A stretch of 64,000 nucleotides of DNA from Oceanicella sp. SM1341 (GCF_003448965.1 NZ_QRGC01000016.1:56331-120330); one strand, 5' to 3'. Positions 9,061-23,294 are shown, counted from the first letter of the stretch. Notes: a model not told the origin generated them from the sequence alone. Numbers and translations: made by a program.

Positions 9061-9588
9061 TCAGCCGGGCGGCTGTGTCGGCAGGCGGCGGTCGTCGTCG
9101 ATGAGCACCACCCGCGCGGGGCGGTCTTCGCCCCAGTTCCAGAACACGATGTTCTCCTCGCCCGGCTCGGCGCCGCGGGCGTAGCTCTGCACCCGCATCG
9201 CGGCATAGCCGGCCACGGCCAGCCGGGTCGCGAGCGCCTGCGAGGCCGGCACCCGGCCGTCCAGCATCTCGCGGTTCCAGTTCGGGCAGTCGAGCGCGGC
9301 CTGCCCCACGCCTTCGCCGGCAAGCGCGGCGGGGTCGGTGGCGTCGAACAGCGCCTCGGTCTCCACCGCATAGGCGCACAGGGTGAGCGGCTGCATCGGC
9401 CGGCCCAGCGGGCTTGCCTCGCGGATGGCGCCGAGCGGGGTGAGGGCGGTGTAGAGCGCCGGGGTGCCCGGCGCGTTGAACCGCCCGCCGAAGCGCCGCG
9501 CCCCCTCGCCCGACAGCGGCGCCCAGGCCCATTGCGGGTTGTGCGCCCGGTAGACGAGCCCCTTGAAGCGGGTGGCAGCGGCAGGCAT
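9061..9588 (-). CDS. RES-domain toxin
   Basis: Small protein of about 175 aa with the RES fold. The key polar residues are visible: Arg14 in YRAH, GGRFN at 34-38, LYTA near 45, and Glu57 in AIREAS. These match the NAD-binding pocket of RES toxins (ParT, MbcT, Res), which degrade or ADP-ribosylate using NAD+. I start at MPAAATRF (9588), which gives the usual RES length. The matching antitoxin is at 10136-10486, but an Imm50-like gene (9641-10072) lies between them, whereas Xre and RES genes normally overlap or abut. The call is firm as a RES protein; its toxicity is inferred from the family. Confidence 0.85.
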   Translation of the reverse strand: MPAAATRFKGLVYRAHNPQWAWAPLSGEGARRFGGRFNAPGTPALYTALTPLGAIREASPLGRPMQPLTLCAYAVETEALFDATDPAALAGEGVGQAALDCPNWNREMLDGRVPASQALATRLAVAGYAAMRVQSYARGAEPGEENIVFWNWGEDRPARVVLIDDDRRLPTQPPG

Positions 9589-9640
9589 CGGCGGATCTCC
9601 GGCAGGTCGGGCGGCGTGAGGCGGGGGCGAGGGCCCGGGA

Positions 9641-10072
9641 TCAGTCCTCCCCCGGCTGTCCCGGCTCGAAGGAGATCTCCAGCGTCTTCGCCCGGATGAA
9701 GCCGTCCATCCCGTAGCAGGGGCGCAACTCGATCTCGATGTCGTCCTCATCCTGCGGCAGGCCGTGCTGGCCGGCACCGCCCCTGTCGCTTGCGCGCCGG
9801 AGGATGAGGCCCGCGATGACGTTCTGGCTGCTGAACCCGTCGAGCCGGAGGTCCGTGATGCCGGTCATGCTGAACGTCACGACTGCGTGCCTGTCCAGCC
9901 TGAAATGACCGTCGGAGCTGCGCTCGTCGGTCATGATCCAGCCATGTATCTTCAGGGCGCTGCGTCCGGCGCTGTTGAGGGACAGGCTGACGATTTCGGC
10001 ATCATGAAAGCTCGGAACCTCTCCGAACCAGTTCAGCAGAGCATCGCCCCCGGCAACATCCGAATAATTCAT
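9641..10072 (-). CDS. Imm50-like immunity protein (putative)
   Basis: A 143-aa soluble protein whose N-terminus, NWFGEVPSFHDAEIVSLSLN, resembles the Imm50 family of polymorphic-toxin immunity proteins (tryptophan-phenylalanine followed by PSFHDAE). The rest looks like alternating beta strands with an acidic tail. No signal peptide or membrane segment is visible. Its base composition looks clearly less GC-rich than the genes on both sides and it uses more A/T-ending codons, which suggests recent acquisition. It sits inside a toxin-antitoxin operon, 52 nt before the RES gene. It may be an orphan immunity gene or an extra control element of the module. The family call is from memory of the motif and needs a profile search. 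Confidence 0.6.
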   Translation of the reverse strand: MNYSDVAGGDALLNWFGEVPSFHDAEIVSLSLNSAGRSALKIHGWIMTDERSSDGHFRLDRHAVVTFSMTGITDLRLDGFSSQNVIAGLILRRASDRGGAGQHGLPQDEDDIEIELRPCYGMDGFIRAKTLEISFEPGQPGED

Positions 10073-10115
10073 CCGTGACCGCCCCGATGTGGTTTGTCTG
10101 CGGATATCGCTGAGA

Positions 10116-10131
10116 CGGAGCCCGCGCTCCG
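10116..10131 (-). other. Short stem-loop after the antitoxin gene
   Basis: Arms CGGAGC and GCTCCG (6 bp, 4-nt loop) lie 5 nt past the antitoxin stop and before the Imm50-like gene. It could reduce read-through from the antitoxin into the downstream genes. There is no clear T-run. Confidence 0.35.
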
Positions 10132-10135
10132 CGCG

Positions 10136-10486
10136 TCAGGCATAGCCGCCGGCCATCACCCGGTCGAGCCAGGCATGCACCTGGTCGGCCCTGCCCTCGC
10201 GCACCAGCTGGTCGGGGGTCATGCCGCCGAAGCCGGGCAGCGGCTCGGAGCGAAACCAGGCATAGGCGGCGAGCTGCGAGCCCGCCATCGGCTCCACCCG
10301 GTTGAGGATCTCGACCATCTCGCGCAGCCGGGTCTGGGTCTTGCGCGCGGCAATGCGCGAGGCGCGGGAGAACGCGTCCTGCCCCAGCCCCAGGGTGCTG
10401 GCGATCTCGGTGCGGGTGGTGCGCAGCGCGGTGGCGATCCGCGCCGGGGAAAACACCTGACCCTCGATGAACTGTGCAAGCTGCAT
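10136..10486 (-). CDS. Xre/MbcA/ParS-type antitoxin of the RES module
   Basis: Protein of about 116 aa. The N-terminal half has a helix-turn-helix-like region (RIATALRTTRTEIASTLGL) and the C-terminal half has the MbcA/ParS/Xre toxin-binding domain: EILNRVEPMAG, AYAWFRSEPLPGFGGMTP, then VREGRADQVHAWLDRV. The last part is diagnostic for antitoxins that bind RES toxins. I prefer the ATG at 10486 because GAGGTGACGGTC gives a ribosome site with good spacing; an upstream TTG start would overlap the promoter. It should neutralise the RES toxin and repress its own promoter through the palindrome at 10501-10530. Confidence 0.85.
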   Translation of the reverse strand: MQLAQFIEGQVFSPARIATALRTTRTEIASTLGLGQDAFSRASRIAARKTQTRLREMVEILNRVEPMAGSQLAAYAWFRSEPLPGFGGMTPDQLVREGRADQVHAWLDRVMAGGYA

Positions 10487-10500
10487 GACCGTCACCTCAT

Positions 10501-10541
10501 GTTTCCTCACGCAATATAGCGTCAAGAAACCTGTGCTTCAA
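10501..10541 (-). promoter_or_regulatory. Promoter and palindromic operator of the Xre-RES module
   Basis: On the minus strand there is TTGAAG (10536-10541), a 17-nt spacer, then TATATT (10513-10518). A 30-bp imperfect palindrome at 10501-10530 covers the -10 box: outer arms GTTTC and GAAAC, inner arms CGC and GCG around AATATA, with 12 of 15 positions symmetrical. This is the expected layout for antitoxin autorepression. Confidence 0.7.
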
Positions 10542-10650
10542 GTGACCGGGTCGGCGGCGGGCCCGGCGGCGCCGGGAAGCCCGCCCGCACGGGGCTGCCC
10601 GGGGCGTGACGCGGGTGGATCGCGCGGGGCTCGGGGTCCGGTCGCGCGCG

Positions 10651-12204
<1,554 letters not shown>

Positions 12205-12238
12205 TGCGGCTGGCTCCGGAGGTGGTGGGAAGAAGGGT

Positions 12239-12300
12239 CCGGCGCGGGCCGGGGGATGGCCCGCGCCGGGGGTGCGGGCGGCGGCTGTCACCGCCGCCCG
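12239..12300 (-). other. Two tandem stem-loops between glpV and glpK
   Basis: Hairpin one pairs CGGGCGGCGG (12275-12284) with CCGCCGCCCG (12291-12300), with a 6-nt loop. Hairpin two pairs CCGGCGCGGGCC (12239-12250) with GGCCCGCGCCGG (12258-12269), with a 7-nt loop. Both stems are perfect and neither has a T-run. They follow a periplasmic binding-protein gene, where such structures often protect the upstream mRNA and lower expression downstream. Confidence 0.65.
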
Positions 12301-12307
12301 GGCCTGC

Positions 12308-14011
<1,704 letters not shown>

Positions 14012-14078
14012 TGTTCTTTCCTCCCGTTGCGAATGTCCGGACCGGGTGCCCCAACGCCCCCGGCCCGACCGGCCCGGC

Positions 14079-14351
14079 TCAGGCCCAGCGGAACATTGCC
14101 GCTGCCCATGCCAGGCAGATGATGAGGGCGCCCCAGAGCGGGGCCCCGAAGATGGCCAGCCAGATCAGGCAGATGAAGGCCGATCCGAGCAGGCTGATGA
14201 AAAAGCGGTCTCCCGGCGTCGTCTCGAAGCGGAAGAGCCCCATGCGCGGCGCCTGCGGTGCCACGATCCCCCAGACGAGCATGCCCAGCAGCAGCAGGGC
14301 GATGACGCCGAAGAAGGTGGCTGTCGCGGGGGTCCATGCCATCCATGCCAT
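14079..14351 (-). CDS. DUF2160 membrane protein of the glycerol transporter
   Basis: A 90-aa integral membrane protein with about three hydrophobic segments (FFGVIALLLLGMLVWGIVAP, then RFFISLLGSAFICLIWLAIFG, here in two overlapping parts, then ALIICLAWAAAMFRW). This small gene sits between glpQ and glpV in alphaproteobacterial glycerol transporter operons and is usually named only as DUF2160 (GlpU in some reports). It is probably an accessory subunit of the GlpSTPQV transporter. Its exact role is not known to me. Confidence 0.82.
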   Translation of the reverse strand: MAWMAWTPATATFFGVIALLLLGMLVWGIVAPQAPRMGLFRFETTPGDRFFISLLGSAFICLIWLAIFGAPLWGALIICLAWAAAMFRWA

Positions 14352-14366
14352 GTCTGTGTCCCTCCC

Positions 14367-16059
<1,693 letters not shown>

Positions 16060-16063
<4 letters not shown>

Positions 16064-17142
16064 GCCTGGCCCTCCCCTGCGATGCGCCATCCGTCGCGGT
16101 AGACATTCACCCGCGAGGGCTCGAACACCACGCGGCGCGCGCCCTCGGGCACCGGTGCGCCCTCGGGCGAAAGCACGTTGATCTCGCGGTCGTGGAAGCG
16201 GGTGCGGATGATCTTGTGGCGGCCCACGTCCTCGATGCGGGTGATCTCCACCGGCAGGCCGGCCTCGCCCTCCACCAGGCGGGTGAACTCGGGGCGCACC
16301 CCGATCTCGAGCCCCTGCCCGCCCGGGTAGCGCGCGGCGAGCGGCACCTGCGCGCCCTCCACCGTGGCCATGGCGCCGTCGATGCTGGCAGGCAGCAGGT
16401 TCATGCCCGGCGAGCCGATGAAATAGCCCACGAAGGTGTGGGCGGGCCGCTCGAACAGCTCCTCCGGCGTGCCGATCTGCACCACCTCGCCCTCGCTCAT
16501 CACCACCACGTGGTCGGCGAAGGTGAGCGCCTCGGTCTGGTCATGGGTCACGTAGATCATCGTGTGGCCGAATTCCTCGTGCAGCGCCTTCAGCTGGGTG
16601 CGCAGCTCCCATTTCATGTGCGGGTCGATCACGGTGAGCGGCTCGTCGAACAGGATGGCGTTCACGTTCTCGCGCACCATGCCGCGGCCGAGCGAGATCT
16701 TCTGCTTCGCGTCCGCCGTGAGGCCGCGGGCCTTGCGCTTCAGCACGTCTTCCATGCCGATCATCGCGGCGATGGCGCGCACCCGGCGGTCGACGTAATC
16801 GGCGTCGGCCCCCTTGTTGCGCAGCGGGAAGGCGAGGTTGTCGTAGACGGTCATCGTGTCGTAGACGACCGGGAACTGGAACACCTGCGCGATGTCGCGT
16901 GCCGCGGTGGGCAGGTCGGTCACGTCGGTGTCGCCGAACAGGATGCGGCCCTGGCTGGGGCGCAGCAGGCCGGAGATGATGTTGAGCAGCGTGGACTTGC
17001 CGCAGCCCGAGGGGCCGAGCAGCGCGTAGGCCGCCCCGTCCACCCACTCGTGGTTCAGCGTGGGCTTCAGCTGCCAGTCCGAGGGTGACTGCGGGTTCGG
17101 GCTGTAGGAATGTGCCAGGTCTTTGAGCGTGATGCGTGCCAT
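16060..17142 (-). CDS. glpT: Glycerol ABC transporter ATP-binding protein GlpT
   Basis: MalK-type ATPase of 360 aa with Walker A LLGPSGCGKST near residue 43, a variant signature region ISLGRGMVRENVNAILFDEP (no standard LSGGQ, as is typical of GlpT), and a C-terminal TOBE-like regulatory domain. It powers glycerol import together with GlpS, each contributing one nucleotide-binding domain. The name follows the Rhizobium glpSTPQUV system and is unrelated to the E. coli glycerol-3-phosphate antiporter GlpT. Confidence 0.88.
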
Positions 17143-17152
17143 TGTTCCCCCC

Positions 17153-18244
<1,092 letters not shown>

Positions 18245-18327
18245 TCCGTCTCCTCCCTGTTCCGCGCGCCCCTCCCCGTGGAGGCGGCGCCGGCGCAGTA
18301 TCTTTCTTCGTGTGCCGCGAGCCGCCC

Positions 18328-19845
18328 TCAGGCGGCGGCTGCGCGGCGGGTCCTGATCCAGGCGTCGAGCGCCCGGGTTTCGTCTTCGCTGAGCCGCAGC
18401 CCCATCTTGGAGCGCCGCCACAGCAGGTCTTCGGCCGAGCGCACCCATTCATGGGCCACCAGCCAGTCCACCTCGCGCTCGGTGAGGTTCCAGCCGAAAT
18501 GCCGGCCGAGATCCTCCGCCCGCGCGGCATCGCCGAGCAACTCGAACGCCTCGGTGCCGTAGGCGCGCACGAGGCGGCGGGCCCAGCGGTCATCGAGGAA
18601 GGCGTATTGCCCCTTCAGCCGGGCGATCAGCGCCTCCACCTCGCCCACCGGGAAATTCCCGCCGGGCAGCGGTTTGCGCGCGGTCCAGGCCGCCCCCATC
18701 TGCGGGAACCAGGGCGCGAGCTTGGCCAGTGCCGCCTCCGACAGGCGGCGGTAGGTGGTGATCTTGCCGCCGAACACGTTGAGCGCCGGCAGGGCGCCCT
18801 CCGCGTCATCCACCTTCAGCACGTAGTCGCGCGTCGCGGCGGTGGCCGAGGAGGCGCCGTCGTCGTAGAGCGGGCGCACGCCGGAATAGGTCCAGACCAC
18901 GTCCTCGCCCGTGAGCGGGGCGGCGAAATATTCCGAGGCGGCCTTGAGCAGGTAGGCCTGTTCCTCGGGCGTGCAGGTCGCGGTGCCCGGCGCGTCCTTG
19001 TGCTCCTGGTCGGTGGTGCCGATCAGGGTGAAGTCGGTCTCGTAGGGGATGGCGAAGATGATGCGCCCGTCCGCCTGCTGGAAGATGTAGGGCCGGTCAT
19101 GCTCGAACAGCCGCTTCGTGACGATATGGCTGCCGCGCACCAGGCGGATATGGTCGGCGCTGTTCTGGCGCACGCGGTTGCGCAGCACGTCGTCGACCCA
19201 GGGGCCGGCGGCGTTCACCACCGCCTTCGCGTGCTCGATGCGCTCGGCGCCGGTGTCCATGTCGCGCAGGCGCACCTGCCAGGCCTCGCCCTGGCGCTCG
19301 GCGCCCTCCACCCGCACCCGGGTGCAGATGCGCGCGCCGCGGGCGGCGGCGTCCCGCGCGTTGAGCGCCACGAGGCGGCTGTCCTCCACCCAGCAGTCGG
19401 AATACTCGAACCCGCGGCGGAACTCCGGCTTCAGCGGCTTGCCGGCCGCGTCGCGCGTGAGGTCGAGCGAGCGGGTGGCCGGCAGGATCTTCCGCCCGCC
19501 GAGATGGTCGTAGATGAACAGGCCCAGCCGCAGCAGCCAGGCCGGGCGCAGCCCCTTGTGATGCGGCAGCACGAAGCGCAGCGGCCAGGAGATGTGCGGC
19601 ATGGCGACGAGCAGCGTCTCGCGCTCGATCAGCGCCTCGCGCACCAGGCGGAACTCGTAATACTCGAGGTAGCGCAGCCCGCCGTGGAACAGCTTGGTGG
19701 AGGAGGAGGAGGTGGCCTGCGCCAGGTCCCCCTGCTCGGCCAGCAGCACCGAGAGGCCGCGGCCGGCGGCGTCACGGGCGATGCCGCAGCCGTTCACGCC
19801 GCCACCGATGATCAGGAGGTCGTAGCTGTCCGAGGGGCTTGTCAT
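18328..19845 (-). CDS. glpD: Aerobic glycerol-3-phosphate dehydrogenase
   Basis: FAD-dependent, membrane-associated dehydrogenase of 505 aa. It begins DLLIIGGGVNGCGIARDAAG (dinucleotide-binding GxGxxG) and has TKLFHGGLRYLEYYEFRLV near residue 50 and GVRPLYDDGASS, both GlpD signatures. It oxidises sn-glycerol 3-phosphate to dihydroxyacetone phosphate and passes electrons to ubiquinone. It is the first gene of the glycerol operon; its 5' region carries repeats that look like GlpR sites (19857-19883). Confidence 0.95.
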   Translation of the reverse strand: MTSPSDSYDLLIIGGGVNGCGIARDAAGRGLSVLLAEQGDLAQATSSSSTKLFHGGLRYLEYYEFRLVREALIERETLLVAMPHISWPLRFVLPHHKGLRPAWLLRLGLFIYDHLGGRKILPATRSLDLTRDAAGKPLKPEFRRGFEYSDCWVEDSRLVALNARDAAARGARICTRVRVEGAERQGEAWQVRLRDMDTGAERIEHAKAVVNAAGPWVDDVLRNRVRQNSADHIRLVRGSHIVTKRLFEHDRPYIFQQADGRIIFAIPYETDFTLIGTTDQEHKDAPGTATCTPEEQAYLLKAASEYFAAPLTGEDVVWTYSGVRPLYDDGASSATAATRDYVLKVDDAEGALPALNVFGGKITTYRRLSEAALAKLAPWFPQMGAAWTARKPLPGGNFPVGEVEALIARLKGQYAFLDDRWARRLVRAYGTEAFELLGDAARAEDLGRHFGWNLTEREVDWLVAHEWVRSAEDLLWRRSKMGLRLSEDETRALDAWIRTRRAAAA

Positions 19846-19856
19846 CGTGGCGGCTT

Positions 19857-19883
19857 TTGTTCGTTACCGTTCATTGCGTTTCC
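19857..19883 (-). promoter_or_regulatory. Candidate GlpR operator upstream of glpD
   Basis: Top strand shows TCGTT, TTCATT and GTTTCC elements in close succession. On the minus strand these read as GAAACG, GAACG and AACGAAC. They repeat the AACGAA theme found just before glpR at 20106-20129. A TTGACA element lies upstream at 19919-19924 on the minus strand, though a matching -10 is weak. Confidence 0.5.
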
Positions 19884-20072
19884 AGATGCCCCTAGTCATG
19901 CGCGGATTCGCGCGCTTCTGTCAACAGATTGGTGTTAAGAATTGATGTGACAGCCCGTGACGTGGCGGAAGCCGCGCGGCGGAGTGGCGCATTCAGCGCG
20001 ATCTTGCGCCGGCAAGGCGCCAAGTGTTTGTATTGCAGGTGCAAAACGCATGTGCAGCAAGGCACAAGCCGG

Positions 20073-20129
20073 TTGCACGGCCCTGCCCGGTGGCCTATAG
20101 GAAGTGAACGAAAAACAACGAAAGCGAAC
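20073..20129 (+). promoter_or_regulatory. glpR promoter with direct-repeat operator
   Basis: TTGCAC (20073-20078), 17-nt spacer, TATAGG (20096-20101). Immediately downstream, 20106-20129 holds GAACGAA, AACGAA and GCGAAC in direct orientation, ending right at the ATG. DeoR-family GlpR proteins bind such repeats, so this is probably an autoregulatory site lying between the transcription start and the start codon. Confidence 0.55.
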
Positions 20130-20918
20130 ATGCTCACCTCGGTCCGCCAGCAGCAGATCCTCGAGATCGCCCGCGAATCCGGCCATGTCGTGGTCGAAAC
20201 CCTCGCCGAGCGCTTCGGCGTGAGCCCGCAGACCATCCGCCGCGACCTCAACGAACTGTGCGACCGCTCGCTGCTCGCGCGCACCCATGGCGGGGCGATG
20301 CTGCCCTCGGGCGTGGTGAACGTGGGCTACGACACCCGGCGCGACTTCATGTATGCCGAGAAGGAGGCCATCGGGAGGATCTGCGCCGAGCACATCCCCG
20401 ACGGCAGCTCGATCTTCATCAACATCGGCACCACCACCGAGGCGGTGGCGCGCAACCTGATGCGCCAGCGCAACCTGATGGCCATCACCAACAACGTGAA
20501 CGTGGCCACCACCCTCGCGGCCAACCCGAGCTGCGAGGTGGTGGTGGCCGGCGGCGTGCTGCGCCGCTCCGACGGCGGTATCATCGGCGAGGCGACCATC
20601 GATTTCATCCGCCAGTTCCGGGTGGATATCGGCGTGATCGGCGCCTCGGCCATCGACGCCGACGGCACCCTGCTCGATTTCGACTACCGCGAGGTGCGCG
20701 TGGCCCAGGCCATCATCGAGAACGCCCGGCGGGTGTTCCTCGTCGCCGATGCCTCGAAATTCGACCGCACCGCCCCGGTGCGCATCTGCCCCTTCACCAA
20801 CCTCTCGGCGCTGTTCACCAACGCGCAACCCCCCGAGGCCATCATGGCCATGGCGCGGGAAAACGGCATCACGATCGAGATCGCGGGTGAGCCGCGGCCG
20901 GCGGGGGAAGCGGCCTGA
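20130..20918 (+). CDS. glpR: DeoR-family glycerol-3-phosphate regulon repressor
   Basis: Repressor of about 262 aa. The N-terminal winged helix-turn-helix has VETLAERFGVSPQTIRRDLN near residue 25, and ARTHGGAML follows. The C-terminal DeoR sensor domain contains INIGTTTEAVARNL and VVVAGGVLRRSDGGIIG, which bind a phosphorylated effector, in this family glycerol 3-phosphate. I chose MLTSVRQQQILEIA (20130), the standard N-terminus; there is no obvious Shine-Dalgarno. It is divergent from the glp operon and presumably represses it. Confidence 0.9.
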   Translation: MLTSVRQQQILEIARESGHVVVETLAERFGVSPQTIRRDLNELCDRSLLARTHGGAMLPSGVVNVGYDTRRDFMYAEKEAIGRICAEHIPDGSSIFINIGTTTEAVARNLMRQRNLMAITNNVNVATTLAANPSCEVVVAGGVLRRSDGGIIGEATIDFIRQFRVDIGVIGASAIDADGTLLDFDYREVRVAQAIIENARRVFLVADASKFDRTAPVRICPFTNLSALFTNAQPPEAIMAMARENGITIEIAGEPRPAGEAA

Positions 20919-20943
20919 GGGCGCGGGCGGCGGTGGCTTGCGC

Positions 20944-23067
20944 TCAGTGCCGGGTGGCGAAGCCGGGCTGGCTGGCGGGTGCCTCGAGCAGGGCGGCAAA
21001 GGCCGCGGCCGGCATCGGCTGGCCGAAGAGAAAGCCCTGTCCCTCCTCGCAGGCCTGGCGGCGCATGCGCCCGGCCTGCTCCAGGGTCTCCACGCCCTCC
21101 GCGATCACGCCGAGGTTGAAGCCCGCGGCGAGGCGGGTGACCGCGTCGATGATGGCGAGGTCATGCGGGCTGTCGCCGGCACCCACGAAGGAGCGGTCGA
21201 TCTTCAGCCGGCTGGCGGGGAAATGCTTGAGCATGCTGAAGGAGGCGAAGCCGGTGCCGAAATCGTCGAAGGCGATGCCCACGCCGCGGGCGCGCAGGTA
21301 TTGCAGCGGCGCGATCAGGGCGGCGTCGTTGGTGAGCATCACCTTCTCGGTGATCTCCAGCTCCAGCGCCTCCGGAGGTAGGCCGCTGTCGGAGAGCGCG
21401 CGGTCGACCGTGGCGACGAAGTTGCGGGTGTTGAACTGGCTGGCGAAGACATTCACCCCCACGCGCAGCGCCCGCCCGGTGTCGCGCCGCCAGGCGGCGG
21501 CCTGCGCGCAGGCGGTGCGCAGCACCCATTCGCCCACCGGGATGGCGAGGGAATCGCTCTCCAGCACCGTGATGAAGGCGGGCGGCGAGAGCAGGCCGCG
21601 CTCCGGGTGGTGCCAGCGGATCAGCGCCTCGGCGCCGGTGATCTCACCGTCGCGCAGCCGCACCTGGGGCTGGTAGAAGAGCTCGAACTCGCCCTGCTCC
21701 CAGGCTTGCCGCAGGCCGGAGCTGATGGCGCTGCGCCGGCGCGCGGAGAGGCGCAGGTCCTGGGTGAAGATGCGGGTGTTGTTCGCCCCGCTTGTCTTGG
21801 CGCGCAGCAGCGCGAGATCGGCGTTGCCGATCAGCTCGTCCGGGCCGGGGCCGCCCTCGGGCTCGGCATCCGCGATCCCGACATTGGCGCCGACATGCAG
21901 GATGTCCTTGCCCAGCCGGATCGGCTCGCGCACGGCGGCGATGAGCGCGTCCGCCAGCTCGGCGGCGCGGGAGAGGTCGGCCTCCGCCCCCTCGAGGCAG
22001 ATGGCGAACTCGTCGCTGCCCAGCCGGGCCACGCTGCCCTGGGCGCGCAGCGCGTCGACCAGCCGGCGGGCGACCACCTGCAGCACCTCGTCGCCGATGC
22101 GGTGGCCGCGCATCGTGTTCACGTCCTTGAAGCCGTCGATGTCGAGCAGCAGCAGCAGCGCGCGATGCCCGGCCCCGGCGGCGCCGGACAGCCTGGCGCG
22201 CAGCGCGGCGCGGTCCTCCAGCCCGGTGAGCGCGTCGCGCCCCGGCGCGGGCGGGCCGGCGGCAAGCGGGCTCAGCTCGCGCAGCAGCGCGCCGAACATC
22301 GGCGCCCCGCCCTGCCGCCAGCCGTTGAGGCTGATCTCGACAGGCAGCTCGCGCCCGTCGCGGTGGCGCGCCATGGTGCGCATCGGCCGGGACAGCCGGG
22401 GCGCCGCCGCATCGGCCCGCCGGTCGAGCCCGTGGCGGTGGCGCTCCTGCAGGCGCTGCGGGATGATGAGGTCGAGCGGCTGGCCGAGCGCCTCGGCGGC
22501 GGAATAGCCGAACATCCGCTCCGCCGCGGCATTCCAGTCGATGATGCGGTTGGTGTGGTCGGCGCAGAGCACGGCATCGCCGGGCACGGCGCGCGGGGTG
22601 GCGGCGGTGGAACGGGCGCCGGCGAGCCCCTCGGCCGCCAGCGCCGCCAGCTCGCCCAGCAGGGCGACATGGGTGGCGGGCAGCGTGGCGCGCGTGCCGG
22701 GGGCCGCGACGCACAGGCAGCCCAGCAGCCGGCCGGCACTGTCACGCACCGGCGCGCCGGCGGCGAAGCCCAGCCCGGTGTCGCTGCCCGGCGGAAGCTC
22801 GCAGGGGGCGCCTGCCCGGGCGAGGGCCTCCAGCGTGCCGGGAGCGGCGACCGCGCAATCCGGCGATCCGGTGCGCAGCAGCACTTCCGGGGCGCCGCCG
22901 TCCTCCGCGCAGCGGGCGATACAGGCGAAGGGCACATCGAAGGCGAGTTGCGCGAGCCGCACCACCCGCTCAGATGGGCTCTGTACCGGCAGGGTTCCGT
23001 CGAGCGCGCCTGGTCCGGTGGTCGAGTCCGACGGCGCGGCCGGACGGGGTGCGTGCTCTCGGGGCAT
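20944..23067 (-). CDS. GAF-PAS-GGDEF-EAL cyclic di-GMP signalling protein
   Basis: Cytoplasmic protein of about 707 aa with no membrane segments. A GAF-like domain spans roughly residues 30-160. A PAS domain follows (IDWNAAAERMFGYSAAEALG). The GGDEF domain has RLGSDEFAICLEG, so the active motif is GSDEF and cyclase activity is doubtful. The EAL domain looks intact: EALIRWHHP, LELEITEKV, FDDFGTGFASFSML, LKIDRSFVG and AEGVETLEQA. It most likely hydrolyses c-di-GMP in response to a ligand or redox signal. I use the ATG at 23067; an upstream TTG frame would extend it by 29 residues of no recognisable family. Confidence 0.88.
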   Translation of the reverse strand: MPREHAPRPAAPSDSTTGPGALDGTLPVQSPSERVVRLAQLAFDVPFACIARCAEDGGAPEVLLRTGSPDCAVAAPGTLEALARAGAPCELPPGSDTGLGFAAGAPVRDSAGRLLGCLCVAAPGTRATLPATHVALLGELAALAAEGLAGARSTAATPRAVPGDAVLCADHTNRIIDWNAAAERMFGYSAAEALGQPLDLIIPQRLQERHRHGLDRRADAAAPRLSRPMRTMARHRDGRELPVEISLNGWRQGGAPMFGALLRELSPLAAGPPAPGRDALTGLEDRAALRARLSGAAGAGHRALLLLLDIDGFKDVNTMRGHRIGDEVLQVVARRLVDALRAQGSVARLGSDEFAICLEGAEADLSRAAELADALIAAVREPIRLGKDILHVGANVGIADAEPEGGPGPDELIGNADLALLRAKTSGANNTRIFTQDLRLSARRRSAISSGLRQAWEQGEFELFYQPQVRLRDGEITGAEALIRWHHPERGLLSPPAFITVLESDSLAIPVGEWVLRTACAQAAAWRRDTGRALRVGVNVFASQFNTRNFVATVDRALSDSGLPPEALELEITEKVMLTNDAALIAPLQYLRARGVGIAFDDFGTGFASFSMLKHFPASRLKIDRSFVGAGDSPHDLAIIDAVTRLAAGFNLGVIAEGVETLEQAGRMRRQACEEGQGFLFGQPMPAAAFAALLEAPASQPGFATRH

Positions 23068-23294
23068 GGCCTTCTCGCTTCGATGAATGGCTCTGTTCGA
23101 AACAGTCCGCGTCGGGGGCCTGAAATGTGGCACCCTGCGGAGATCATTATTCAATTCCTCGGATCAACTAAAGGCATAGTTTCTGTCCGATTTCCACAAC
23201 TTTGAGGGGAATCGGCCGGCATTTTCGGCTGCCGCCGCCGCGGGCCGGGCCGCGACGGCGGGGGGGGAGCCCCCGAGGGCCCCGCCCGCGCCCG
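23068..23294. other. Intergenic region between the EAL protein and the dipeptidase-like gene
   Basis: The part near 23150-23200 is AT-rich for this genome and probably holds the promoter of the EAL gene on the minus strand. The part near 23220-23290 is GC-rich and has a small G-run/C-run repeat that may end the dipeptidase transcript. No gene is supported. Confidence 0.3.

Noticed and set aside
23068..23154. N-terminal extension of the EAL protein from a TTG start
   Set aside because: The extra 29 residues match no domain and the purine-rich stretch upstream directly abuts the TTG, leaving no ribosome spacing. The internal ATG was preferred.
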